Shown in pieces: positions 26,246 to 34,271 of a stretch of 64,000 bases of DNA (positions are counted from its first letter, which is position 1; the number at the start of each line of letters is the position of its first letter). The stretch is from contig JADJHZ010000014.1 in the NCBI GenBank assembly GCA_016707205.1, positions 78,509 through 142,508 of the forward strand, given 5' to 3'. A program made the translations under genes and the position numbers. This DNA is from Haliscomenobacter sp. (lineage in GTDB: Bacteria; Bacteroidota; Bacteroidia; Chitinophagales; Saprospiraceae). The notes under the pieces were generated by a model. The model saw only the letters and a list, made by a program, of their open reading frames with translations, searched no databases and was not told the DNA's origin.

Positions 26246-26387
26246 TGCCCGTCCATCCCTTTTTGCCACCCTTTCGCAAGAGGGTCCGATTCTGATAACC
26301 AGTAATTTTCTTACGCCTTATTTTCATTGTATGGTCCTCGTTCAGGGAACATGCAGTAACAATTAATTGCCCAAAACGAGAATCATC

Positions 26388-27074
26388 ATGAATCAAATGT
26401 CCGCCGCCGCAATGATCAACTGGGAATCGGAAGCCGTACTCTCCCAGATAGCCGACAAGATAAGCCGCCCGTTGAAGGAAATCATTCGGCTGTCGCGCTA
26501 TATCTATGCCCATACCGAGCAAGGTGATGCTGAAACGAATCGGTTGTCGGCCATCGTGCTGGAGAGCAGTGCGCAGCTGGAAACAATAGTGGCCAATATA
26601 ATAAAAGCCGAAAAACAGAAGCAAATTGAGATAGTGGTGCGTAATAAGTTCCAGTTTCCTCACTTGTACCAGTGGTTAGAAGCCCTTGAGGAGTCTTCCC
26701 CATTAGACGACATACTAGCTAAATCCGATGCTTTCCGAATTCCCAAATCAGAACTCAGCTGGCTACTCCGTCTGGAGCGTACGATACTGGAGCACCTGGA
26801 AAGCTCAATGCTATCCATATCCTGGCTGGCTCAAGAGATGATGGTGAGTGAGCGCCAGCTCTTCCGCAAGATCGAAAAATATACTGGGCTGACCCCCAAC
26901 AATTACATTCGCAAGATACGCCTATGGAAAGCCAGGCGCCTACTCGAGGATTATGCTTGTACCAACGTCTGTGAAGTGGCGATTCGGGTAGGGATCAGGG
27001 ATCCATATTACTTCAGCAAGTTATTTGCCAAGGAGTTTGGGAAAATGCCCAGGCAGTATTTGCAAGCTGGTTAG
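26388..27074 (+). CDS. AraC-family regulator with HisKA-like N-terminal domain
   Basis: A 228-residue protein from ATG 26388. The C-terminal roughly 95 residues are an AraC double helix-turn-helix (WLAQEMMVSERQLFRKIEKY and VCEVAIRVGIRDPYYFSKLF ... MPRQYL). The N-terminal roughly 70 residues (LSQIADKISRPLKEIIRLSR ... SSAQLETIVANII) resemble a histidine-kinase dimerisation helix pair, but there is no phospho-acceptor His at the usual place and no ATPase domain. It may therefore be a kinase-derived dimerisation or sensing module. Its position just upstream of the precursors makes it the likely regulator of the RiPP locus, perhaps via the direct repeats at 25.5-25.6 kb. Confidence 0.78.
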   Translation: MNQMSAAAMINWESEAVLSQIADKISRPLKEIIRLSRYIYAHTEQGDAETNRLSAIVLESSAQLETIVANIIKAEKQKQIEIVVRNKFQFPHLYQWLEALEESSPLDDILAKSDAFRIPKSELSWLLRLERTILEHLESSMLSISWLAQEMMVSERQLFRKIEKYTGLTPNNYIRKIRLWKARRLLEDYACTNVCEVAIRVGIRDPYYFSKLFAKEFGKMPRQYLQAG

Positions 27075-27137
27075 CAGTTTTATCGCGAAAAACCTTTTTG
27101 TCAGTTTTTTTGGCATTTTCGCCGGGATACGCGCCCC

Positions 27138-27145
27138 TAAATTTG
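27138..27145 (+). promoter_or_regulatory. -7 promoter box before the precursor genes
   Basis: TAAATTTG is a perfect TAnnTTTG match, 94 bases before the first precursor start. The -33 box is weak. Confidence 0.45.
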
Positions 27146-27239
27146 TGTCATTCAATAGCCTGAAAGGCACATGGGTCAAGCTGTTAAGAAAGTTAGACTG
27201 TCAAACATCATATTGTTTAACCATAACAACCGTATTATC

Positions 27240-27581
27240 ATGAATTTCACGCCTCAAGAAGAAATGTATGGAAAGGTCATACAAAAAGCCTGGGAAGATG
27301 CCGATTTCAAAGCCCGGCTGGTAGCCAACCCGCTAGCCACCCTGCAGGCTATTACGGGTAAGTCCTTCCGTATTCCCGAAGGAAAGACATTGGTGGTCTG
27401 CGATCAAACGGATGATTCTACGATTTATATCAACATTCCACCGTATCAATCTGCGGATGAAGTAGAACTTACCGATGCACAGTTAGAAGCCGTAGCAGGA
27501 GGGGCTGGCCGTCCTGGACTTAACATTGATGACCTGTTTGGCCCCCTCGTATATAATCCCTTCGAGAAGCTGCCAATTTAA
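27240..27581 (+). CDS. NHLP-leader RiPP precursor 1
   Basis: A 113-residue precursor with a nitrile-hydratase-like leader: conserved KVIQKAWEDADFKARLVANP, GKSFRIPEGKTLVVCDQTDD and STIYINIP, then an acidic ELTDAQLEAVAGG cleavage site. A C39 protease should cut after the Gly-Gly. The remaining 25-residue core begins AGRPGLNIDDLF and ends NPFEKLPI. It has no Ser, Thr or Cys at all, so it cannot be dehydrated or form thioether rings; another modification, or none, must apply. I use ATG 27240, where the leader similarity to the other two precursors begins, rather than an earlier start at 27171. Confidence 0.88.
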   Translation: MNFTPQEEMYGKVIQKAWEDADFKARLVANPLATLQAITGKSFRIPEGKTLVVCDQTDDSTIYINIPPYQSADEVELTDAQLEAVAGGAGRPGLNIDDLFGPLVYNPFEKLPI

Positions 27582-27656
27582 ATAAAGGATATTTTCCAAT
27601 AGATGAAGGCATTTTTTTATTAAAAACAATATTATTAATTTTTTAAACGCATTGTC

Positions 27657-27995
27657 ATGGAAACCACGCAAGAACAGAAGTTAAATGCACAAGTTATCCA
27701 GAAAGCCTGGGAAGACGCCCAATTCATGAGTGATTTGAAAGCAAACCCGGTGGCAGCGATGGAAAAGTTAACGGGTCATAAAATTGGTTTGCCCGAAGGC
27801 CAGAAACTGGTAGTGGTGGATCAATCAGATGATTCTACCGTTTACTTTAACATCCCAAGGAAAATTAACGTTGATAGCATGCAATTGACCGAGGAGGAGC
27901 TGGAGCTGGTAGCAGGTGGGATCACTCCAACATTCATTGCACTTGGCTATGGATTTATGGCTGGAGTTGCGGTTTGGGCTGCAGCGCATCAATAA
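27657..27995 (+). CDS. NHLP-leader RiPP precursor 2
   Basis: A 112-residue precursor with the same leader plan as its neighbours (QVIQKAWEDAQFMSDLKANP, LPEGQKLVVVDQSDD, TVYFNIP, ELELVAGG). The 24-residue core begins ITPTFIALGYGF and ends AVWAAAHQ. It is strongly hydrophobic, with small-residue spacing (G-x-G, A-x-x-x-A), two Thr and no Cys. It resembles membrane-active bacteriocin helices more than a lanthipeptide. The leader is well conserved with precursors 1 and 3 while the core is unrelated, the usual mark of RiPP families. Confidence 0.88.
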   Translation: METTQEQKLNAQVIQKAWEDAQFMSDLKANPVAAMEKLTGHKIGLPEGQKLVVVDQSDDSTVYFNIPRKINVDSMQLTEEELELVAGGITPTFIALGYGFMAGVAVWAAAHQ

Positions 27996-28042
27996 GAAAG
28001 TCAACTTAGAAACCAATTATCACATCAAAAAAACAAATAACA

Positions 28043-28390
28043 ATGACTTATTTAGAGCAACAAGAAAAAGGTTCAGAACTCTTGAGAACGCTGACACTGA
28101 AAGCCTGGGAAAGTGCTGCTTTCAAAGATCAATTAGTCAGAAATCCTGTGGCAACCATTGAGCAAGTAACGGGGAAAGACCTCTCGTTCCTTGGCGACAA
28201 GAAGATTGTAGTACAAGACCAAACGGATGATTCTGTAATTTACATCAACATTCCGGCACAACCCAAAATGGATGAGTTGGAATTAACGGAGGAACAGTTA
28301 GAGCTGGTAGCTGGCGGAGCTACTCCCGCTGCCTATGTCGCCGGGTGTTTGATTGGGATTGGCGTTTGTTGGCTTGTTTCCAAGCTGTAG
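28043..28390 (+). CDS. NHLP-leader RiPP precursor 3
   Basis: A 115-residue precursor. The leader (LTLKAWESAAFKDQLVRNP, DKKIVVQDQTDDSVIYINIP, LTEEQLELVAGG) matches precursors 1 and 2. The 23-residue core begins ATPAAYVAGCLIG and ends CWLVSKL, with one Thr, one Ser and two Cys. It is the only core in this set that could carry a classical Thr/Ser-to-Cys thioether. The core is hydrophobic with GxxxG-like spacing, suggesting membrane insertion. Confidence 0.88.
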   Translation: MTYLEQQEKGSELLRTLTLKAWESAAFKDQLVRNPVATIEQVTGKDLSFLGDKKIVVQDQTDDSVIYINIPAQPKMDELELTEEQLELVAGGATPAAYVAGCLIGIGVCWLVSKL

Positions 28391-28571
28391 AGAAAGCCAT
28401 TATCCTTAGTAGAGTGTGTTGGGGCTTTTATAATCAGGATCAAATTGTCCATTTCTTTTACTCAGCGGTTCAAAGATTCTCGTTTAGCGCTGCTAAACAC
28501 TGGTTTTTGTGCCTTGATCCGGGAAAAGAGCTCAATCTGACTTAAAGATGAAAACGCCCAACATACTCTAC

Positions 28572-28721
28572 CACCCCATTGGACCTTTTTGAGACATGCC
28601 GCCTGGCCCCTCTTGGAATCTTGTAATGGCCCAATTTATTTGGCCGGAGTTCCGGTTTTCCATACCTCCTCATAAAAATAGGCGGGTATAACCGGCCAGT
28701 CAAAAAATGTCCAATGGGGTG
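28572..28721. mobile_element. 150-bp MITE-like element with 21-bp terminal inverted repeats
   Basis: The ends CACCCCATTGGAC-TTTTTGA and its reverse complement (28572-28592 and 28700-28721) match at nearly all positions. The interior is non-coding. Its end sequence (AAAATGTCCA) resembles that of the 90-bp repeat family (R1-R5), suggesting a shared transposase. It separates the precursors from the downstream RiPP genes. Confidence 0.65.
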
Positions 28722-28726
28722 ACCTT

Positions 28727-28775
28727 AAACTTTCAAATAACCACTTATAAAAGAGTGGTTATTTGAAAGTTTTTC
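28727..28775 (+). terminator. Strong hairpin with T-run
   Basis: A 19-bp perfect stem (AAACTTTCAAATAACCACT and complement) with an 8-base loop and TTTTT afterwards. It fits an intrinsic terminator for the precursor transcript, although a regulatory hairpin before the next small gene is also possible (its start is 11 bases on). Confidence 0.6.
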
Positions 28776-28785
28776 TAAATTTGGC

Positions 28786-28974
28786 ATGAAAAATCACAGA
28801 ATCATGTTCAGACCTTTAGTAATCATAGCAGTAATCTTAGGCGTTGTAATACTCAGGCATTTTGATTTCAAGACGTTGACATTCAAAGACCCTTGGCTGG
28901 ACGCTTTGTATATTATCGTTTTGGTCGTTGTAATATTCCTCTTGTTTAGAGGCAAAAAGAGTATTACGCCCTGA
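28786..28974 (+). CDS. Small two-segment membrane protein
   Basis: A 62-residue protein with hydrophobic segments at about 9-24 (FRPLVIIAVILGVVIL) and 40-54 (LYIIVLVVVIFLLF) and a basic C-terminus (RGKKSITP). Small membrane proteins in bacteriocin loci often give self-immunity, and the hydrophobic cores of precursors 2 and 3 would call for that, but this is inference. It might equally be an unrelated small protein. Confidence 0.5.
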   Translation: MKNHRIMFRPLVIIAVILGVVILRHFDFKTLTFKDPWLDALYIIVLVVVIFLLFRGKKSITP

Positions 28975-29372
28975 AAACTGGGCAGTTCAATAAGCTATAA
29001 AACCCATATATTTCAGTAGCTTAAACCGGTCCGGAAAACAGGAAAAAAAACAGGAGACATTCAATTAATGCACTCCCCTTGAGGATGGTTCGTTCAATTG
29101 GCTGGTTATCCAGCTTGATGAGCGGGCAGTATCTAAAAACGCCGTTCCGCAGGGTTGGTCATATAGGTACATTCTGCACCATGAGGGCATGAGGTCAATC
29201 CCAAACGGGTGCGGCGTCTGCTGCAACCGATGGGCTTTCCATGCCTTTGTCTAAGGCCATACAGCTCCTCGCCAGGTAGAAAGCAACGTGTAAAATCCCT
29301 TATTTATTACTGATAACGATAGGGTAGATGCTGTCAATGTCCTAATGGATATTTTCTTTAAACTAAATTAGC
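28975..29372. other. Intergenic region, possible transposase remnant
   Basis: On the minus strand around 29055-29133 a short frame reads LIKLDNQPIERTILKG, which resembles the C-terminal LDNNPIERAIRP motif of IS66-type transposases. It has no start and no catalytic residues, so at best it is a decayed fragment. No other gene is seen. Confidence 0.3.
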
Positions 29373-30962
29373 ATGACTGACCAAACTACATATTTAGCCC
29401 AAAATGAGTTAAAGACAATACCATTTGTTGATGCTTTATTGCCTTATACCGAGTGTTTTTTAGGCGCGCTTGAAAAAACAATTGACTCAATAGGTTTACT
29501 CGATAAATTACATGCAACACTTTTGCAAGAAATGAGTTTTGCCGCAGAAGTGATCCTGCAGGAAGAATTAGACAGGTATAAAAGTACTGGCCAAAACGGG
29601 TATCAAGAATTTATTGAAACAACTACTTTATCATTGGCAACTAAATACCCTGTATTGGACAAAATCCTAAAAACGATAGCCAATAACTACTTAATATACA
29701 TTCAAAAAATATTCTCAAGTTTTTCTAAAGATTTTTATTTTATTGTAAATACCTTCTCTATAAAAGCCAATAACATCATTAAAGACATAGACACCAGTCT
29801 TGGCGATGGGCATAGTGGAGAAAGTACTGCCTTAATTACATTATCTGATGGCGCCAAGCTGATATACAAACCGCGAAATATTGAAGCGACTAAATCCTAT
29901 AACCTATTTATTGATTGGGTCAATCATAAGTTAGACACCAATCTGAAAACCATAAAATGTGTGAGCCGTGAAAGTTACGGCTGGCTGGAGTTTGTCCATT
30001 ATGAGTCCGTCCATTCTCCCGATGAGCTGCAGGAGTATTATTACGAGGCAGGAATACTCTTGGCAGTTACGCTGCTATTGGGAAGTAAAGACTGCCATTA
30101 TGAGAACATTATTGCATCAGGAAAGCACCCTGTTATTATAGATCACGAAACTATCATCCAGCCAGTTCTGTCAGATCAATCCATCCGCACTTGGGATGAG
30201 CAACACAAAGTACCTTTTGTTTCCGTTTTAGAAAGTATGTTAATCGTTAATCGGGATACAGGAATTCCACTAGAATATGCCGGATACGGTATCAGAGGGA
30301 ATGTAGAAGTCATGGATTTGGAGAAGAAAGTAATAAATCCCAATACAATTGATTCTAAAAGAGATACGCGTTTTGTTTTTAGAAAACTGGTAAAACAAAA
30401 CATACCATTTTACAAGGATATAAACGTGTTTTCTAATAGTTACAGGCATTCTTTTATAGAAGGTTTTTCGGCTGCCTATGATATGTTTATGGCTTCGAGA
30501 GAAGAGTTGACATCTGGCAAGTCTCCGATATTGTTTTTTGACAATCAGATAATACGTTATGTGTGGAGGCCAACTTTTATCTATTTCAGGATTTTGAAAT
30601 ACCTGAGAAGGGCATCTTTTATGTCAAGTTTTGAAGCATACAGATCAAAGTTGTATGAACTGATGTCAAAAGCTTATCAAAAAGGAGACGCTAAAAACTA
30701 TAGATATATTCTCGAGTTCGAGATGGAACAACTATTAAATGGCGATATTCCATTATTCGATCTCAATAGTTTAGATTGTCATTTATGGGCAGATAAGTCA
30801 TTCAAAATTTTTGAGTACAATTGTATTGAAAACATCAGACAGAGAATAGGCTCTTTTTCTTCCCATCACAAAAATGAACAAATCGAATACATTACCAATT
30901 GGCTGCAAATAAACACCCCGGCACGGGTCAATTTTAAGCTGGCTGAGTTCTGCTATAAATAA
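29373..30962 (+). CDS. DUF4135 stand-alone LanM-type dehydratase domain protein
   Basis: A 529-residue protein matching the N-terminal dehydratase half of class II lanthipeptide synthetases (LanM). These phosphorylate and eliminate Ser/Thr in a leader-bound peptide. The kinase-like motifs are visible: GDGHSGESTALITLSDG followed by KLIYKPR, the SKDCHYENIIASG loop, VIIDHETI, and the later RYVWRPTFIYFRILKYLRR. The usual LanC-like zinc cyclase domain (about 400 more residues) is missing, and no cyclase is encoded in the locus. Products could therefore be dehydrated without enzymatic ring formation, or the domain may have another role, for example Ser/Thr phosphorylation. The gene is AT-rich compared with the export genes. 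Confidence 0.87.
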   Translation: MTDQTTYLAQNELKTIPFVDALLPYTECFLGALEKTIDSIGLLDKLHATLLQEMSFAAEVILQEELDRYKSTGQNGYQEFIETTTLSLATKYPVLDKILKTIANNYLIYIQKIFSSFSKDFYFIVNTFSIKANNIIKDIDTSLGDGHSGESTALITLSDGAKLIYKPRNIEATKSYNLFIDWVNHKLDTNLKTIKCVSRESYGWLEFVHYESVHSPDELQEYYYEAGILLAVTLLLGSKDCHYENIIASGKHPVIIDHETIIQPVLSDQSIRTWDEQHKVPFVSVLESMLIVNRDTGIPLEYAGYGIRGNVEVMDLEKKVINPNTIDSKRDTRFVFRKLVKQNIPFYKDINVFSNSYRHSFIEGFSAAYDMFMASREELTSGKSPILFFDNQIIRYVWRPTFIYFRILKYLRRASFMSSFEAYRSKLYELMSKAYQKGDAKNYRYILEFEMEQLLNGDIPLFDLNSLDCHLWADKSFKIFEYNCIENIRQRIGSFSSHHKNEQIEYITNWLQINTPARVNFKLAEFCYK

Positions 30963-31016
30963 ACTACAACTCTTTGTATAAATCTTTCTTTACTTTTTAT
31001 AAATTATCATAGCGCC

Positions 31017-32225
31017 ATGAATATTTTAAGTTTACCATATTTTGCTGGTGGGATTTCACATTTAATTCCTTTGTATGTTTTACATCATAAATATTTTAAA
31101 AACAATGCGGGAATTAACAACCAGTTTTTGGTTAATAACAATTTACAGAATTTGCTGAAAATGCAGGGCGTAGATTGCGTATCTATGGATTATTTTAGCA
31201 ATGATGACCTGCAGCTCACGTCTAATGATTATGTGAAAGCGGCAGCGTATGTGCTGGAAAAGCAACAAGAGGCTTACGAAAAAGTTAGGCCGGCATTGAT
31301 CATTGAAGATACTGCTTTTAGTTCCCCGCTGATTGCTGAAAAAAACAATATACCCCGGGTTTCGATTCAGCGTACCGGGATTTTCAGATCAATCGATGAA
31401 CGATATCGAAACAGCGGCCATGTGCACTCTTTGCAAAAGGGAGATAATATTGCAAGGGCTTCATTCGCTTCAACATCCAACAATTCAGAGGCGCCTTCAT
31501 TTAATGACTCAGATACGCACTACTTGCAGCAATACACAAAGCCGAAAGTTAAGATTATTCCCGGAATACCAACAATTGAGCGTTTACCTGACGGCATAGA
31601 AGATAGAGAATCCTATTTCTATTCAGGCCCCTTACTTATTAAGGACAAGCCTTCTAAGAATCTGTCAGGCAGGTTAGACGAATTCTTAAATGCTAATAAA
31701 GGAAAGCGGGTGGTTTTCATCACTACAGGTACAGTAGACAGAACCCCTATAGAAAATTTTATTGAGTTCTTTGTGAAACGAAATTACGCTGTAATAACTA
31801 CCTGTAATTATGCGATAAATGAAAAATATGCGCAAGAAGTTTTTTATAATAAAATACTTCCGCTGCACAGCATCTGTAGTATTTCAGATTTAGTAATTCA
31901 CCAATGCGGTTCGGGAATGTACCATTATCCCATAATGAACAACGTACCATCCTTAACTATTGGCACTCAATGTTACGATCGGGAAGACATCGCACAAAGA
32001 TTACAGGAACTTGGCGTTTCTGGTCATATTCCTCACCCGGATGATGATCCGGACTACTGGAATGTTTTTCTCGAAATGGTGAATAGATTTGAAAATAATA
32101 CATTGACAGACTTCGATATGATGAATCAATTGCGTATTGAAATAGATGAAACCGCGGCAAATTTCCGAATGGAAAAAGTTATTCAATATGCATTTGCGCA
32201 AAATCGTGTAGCCATAGCGCGATGA
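31017..32225 (+). CDS. GT-B glycosyltransferase (UDP-glycosyltransferase/MGT-like)
   Basis: A 402-residue protein with the C-terminal donor-binding signature of family GT1 enzymes: VIHQCGSGMYHYPIMNN followed by VPSLTIGTQCYDREDIAQRL and LGVSGHI. The N-terminal Rossmann-like half begins NILSLPYFAGGISHLIP. Such enzymes transfer sugars to small molecules or peptides. It follows the DUF4135 gene by 54 bases, so it may glycosylate the peptide (Ser, Thr, Cys or Tyr) or a lipid needed for it. The canonical HxGxGT-like motif is altered to HQCGSGM. AT-rich like its neighbours. Confidence 0.82.
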   Translation: MNILSLPYFAGGISHLIPLYVLHHKYFKNNAGINNQFLVNNNLQNLLKMQGVDCVSMDYFSNDDLQLTSNDYVKAAAYVLEKQQEAYEKVRPALIIEDTAFSSPLIAEKNNIPRVSIQRTGIFRSIDERYRNSGHVHSLQKGDNIARASFASTSNNSEAPSFNDSDTHYLQQYTKPKVKIIPGIPTIERLPDGIEDRESYFYSGPLLIKDKPSKNLSGRLDEFLNANKGKRVVFITTGTVDRTPIENFIEFFVKRNYAVITTCNYAINEKYAQEVFYNKILPLHSICSISDLVIHQCGSGMYHYPIMNNVPSLTIGTQCYDREDIAQRLQELGVSGHIPHPDDDPDYWNVFLEMVNRFENNTLTDFDMMNQLRIEIDETAANFRMEKVIQYAFAQNRVAIAR

Positions 32226-32227
32226 CC

Positions 32228-32316
32228 ATACTGCTGGATATTTTTATTTTCAGGCGACTAGACCCTCTGGCTTTGGCAAGACGTGAAGGTCGCGTTCCAA
32301 AAATGTCCAGTAGTAG
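32228..32316. repeat. Palindromic MITE-like repeat, copy R2 (degenerate)
   Basis: A diverged copy of the R1 family directly after the GT-B stop. The right end AAATGTCCAGTAGTA is well kept; the left end reads ATACTGCTGGATA. Confidence 0.65.
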
Positions 32317-32455
32317 GATCAGCCACATGGAAAATCGAAAGTTGTCTGTTGGTTAATAAATGTTTAGTCAACTATTTTAACGGCTTTGCCGAACGCTGCT
32401 GCCGTATCCATCCGGTTAAATCAATGGGAACACTTCCCTGAAAATAGCTATAATC

Positions 32456-33208
32456 ATGACTGTAGAAGCTTTTTTCCTATGCTTTAATGAATCGAAGATG
32501 ATTGAGCATACATTGAACTATTACACCAGGTTTTGCGACAAAATAACCATTATAGATAATCAGAGTACGGATAACTCTGTTGCTATTGTAAAAGACAAAT
32601 TTCCTGGCGTAATAATTGAAGACCTGGACACTGGCGGGGAATACAGGGAAGATATGCAAATTGACATACGAAATAACCGATGGAAAGATAGTGAAGCGGA
32701 TTATGTGATTATGGCCGATATGGATGAGTTTATTGTAGATACGGACCTTGTTGGTAAATTAAAAGAAATGAAGCGGCAAAATGTAGCTATACCCAAGGTT
32801 GTCGGATATAATATGTATAGTGAGACATTTCCCGATGATTACAATACCTTGATTATAGACCAGGTCACAAAAAAGTTTAGAGACAGAGATTTTAATAAAA
32901 ACATAATTTTTAGCCCCAGTCTGGTAAAAGAAATGAACTTCGGACCGGGATCTCATTTTTGCAACCCGGAATATAAAGAAGGCATTAATCCGCAAACCAA
33001 TCATTCTTTCGAGTTAACCCTATTGCATTTCAAATATTTAGGAAGAGCGTATCTGTACGAAAAGCATCGTGGTTATGGCAAAAGGATGAGCGACACCAAC
33101 CGAAGGTTCAAATTTGGTTCCATATACGAATTGGGAACTGAATTTGTTGACAATGCGTTTGATAAAATTGAAAAACATCTGCATAAGCATCAATCCCCAT
33201 CCGCATAG
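32456..33208 (+). CDS. Family 2-type glycosyltransferase
   Basis: A 250-residue GT-A fold protein of the small Glyco_tranf_2_4 type. It begins VEAFFLCFNESKMIEHTLNY, has the nucleotide-binding IIDNQSTDNS and the metal-binding motif MADMDEF. It is the second glycosyltransferase of the locus, so a disaccharide or two sites on the product are possible. A repeat copy separates it from the GT-B gene. Low GC like the two genes upstream. Confidence 0.83.
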   Translation: MTVEAFFLCFNESKMIEHTLNYYTRFCDKITIIDNQSTDNSVAIVKDKFPGVIIEDLDTGGEYREDMQIDIRNNRWKDSEADYVIMADMDEFIVDTDLVGKLKEMKRQNVAIPKVVGYNMYSETFPDDYNTLIIDQVTKKFRDRDFNKNIIFSPSLVKEMNFGPGSHFCNPEYKEGINPQTNHSFELTLLHFKYLGRAYLYEKHRGYGKRMSDTNRRFKFGSIYELGTEFVDNAFDKIEKHLHKHQSPSA

Positions 33209-33423
33209 GCGCAACGCATAGTCCCCGAAGCCAGGCTATGTGGTAAATTCCGCTATTTTTACTGCTCGCAAGTAAGCCCACGACCAATCTCATGGCCTGC
33301 CCGGCAGGCGTGCTGGGTAGCTATCGGATCATATAATACGGAGACTGGCAGATCATTCAGCAAACACGGCAGAATTCTCCAATAACCAAGCCTTAAATTT
33401 GTAATATCAAGTAAATCGTTACC

Positions 33424-33509
33424 CTACTTGACATTTTGGGAACGAGACCTTCCAGGTTTGCCAAACCCGGAAGGTCTGAATGCCCGGAAAACGAAAATGT
33501 CCAGGAGTA
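33424..33509. repeat. Palindromic MITE-like repeat, copy R3 (inverted orientation)
   Basis: A full-length copy, in reverse orientation relative to R1, with inner stem GAGACCTTCCAGGTTTG / CAAACCCGGAAGGTCT and ends CTACTTGACATTTT / AAAATGTCCAGGAG. Confidence 0.8.
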
Positions 33510-33627
33510 TGTAGATCGTACAATAGCTTCTAATTAGCTGATAACTCTACTAATAGAATGGCAGACGTATAAAAACCTTTTAAAAATTAGTCGCCGGAAA
33601 GTAAGACTATGTTACTAGTCGAAAACC

Positions 33628-33671
33628 AAAAGGTTGCGCCATTTACCTATTCAAGCGGCGCAACCTTTTTT
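33628..33671 (+). terminator. Intrinsic terminator before the export operon
   Basis: Stem AAAAGGTTGCGCC / GGCGCAACCTTTTT with a 16-base loop and a T6 tail. It should insulate the export operon from upstream transcription. Confidence 0.75.
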
Positions 33672-33735
33672 GCCGTTAGCTAAAAAACCTATTTGATAAG
33701 AAATCAATTGCTTGGGTATAAAAACATAGCACAAT

Positions 33736-34260
33736 ATGAAAAAAGTACTATTCGTCTTGGGACACCTGAGTGACAGGGATATCGAATGGCTGATCGAAAA
33801 CGGTAGCACCCGCCTGTTACACCCCGGTGACTACCTGGTACGCCAAGGGAAATCCATCGAAGAAATCTATATTGTCTTATCCGGCAGCCTGCGCATTTTC
33901 CATGAGCAAAATCCCCGGCACGAGATCGCCCACATCGGCTCGGGGGAGATTATCGGGGAAATGTCCTTCCTCGACGACCGCCCACCCTCTGTGTCGGTAG
34001 TAGCCAATGAGGAGGTCAAGGTGTATCGCATCTCCCTGGAGCCGGTGCGCCAGTATATGGAAGTGAATACGCGCTTCGCGGCCCGATTCTATTACTCCAT
34101 CGCGCTGTTCCTTTCCGATCGCCTTCGCAAAACGACCAGCCGGCTTGGCTACGGCGCACCGGAAGATGATATGGACGAGCTCGATGCGAATGTCCTGCTG
34201 CAAGTAGGCCAAGCCGGATCGCGTTTCCATCGTTTGCTGAACAAATTCGCGGAAAGCTAA
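33736..34260 (+). CDS. Cyclic-nucleotide-binding domain protein
   Basis: A 174-residue protein that is essentially one cNMP-binding (CAP-type) domain. The beta-barrel is visible as LLHPGDYLVRQGKSIEEIYIVLSGSLRIF, with the phosphate-binding cassette IGSGEIIGEMSFLDDRPPSVSVVA (G-E-x-x plus R-x-x-S/T pattern). A C-terminal helical tail follows, with no helix-turn-helix. It is first in an operon that ends with a class III cyclase gene, so it probably senses the cyclic nucleotide made by that cyclase and acts on a neighbour by protein contact. TolC follows after 11 bases. Confidence 0.85.
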   Translation: MKKVLFVLGHLSDRDIEWLIENGSTRLLHPGDYLVRQGKSIEEIYIVLSGSLRIFHEQNPRHEIAHIGSGEIIGEMSFLDDRPPSVSVVANEEVKVYRISLEPVRQYMEVNTRFAARFYYSIALFLSDRLRKTTSRLGYGAPEDDMDELDANVLLQVGQAGSRFHRLLNKFAES

Positions 34261-34271
34261 AAGCAGAAATC

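Larger units (their letters stand above)
33209..33735. other. Intergenic region between modification and export genes
   Basis: Holds repeat R3 (33424-33509) and a terminator (33628-33671), listed separately. Base composition changes here from AT-rich to the GC level of the export operon. No gene is seen. Confidence 0.6.
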
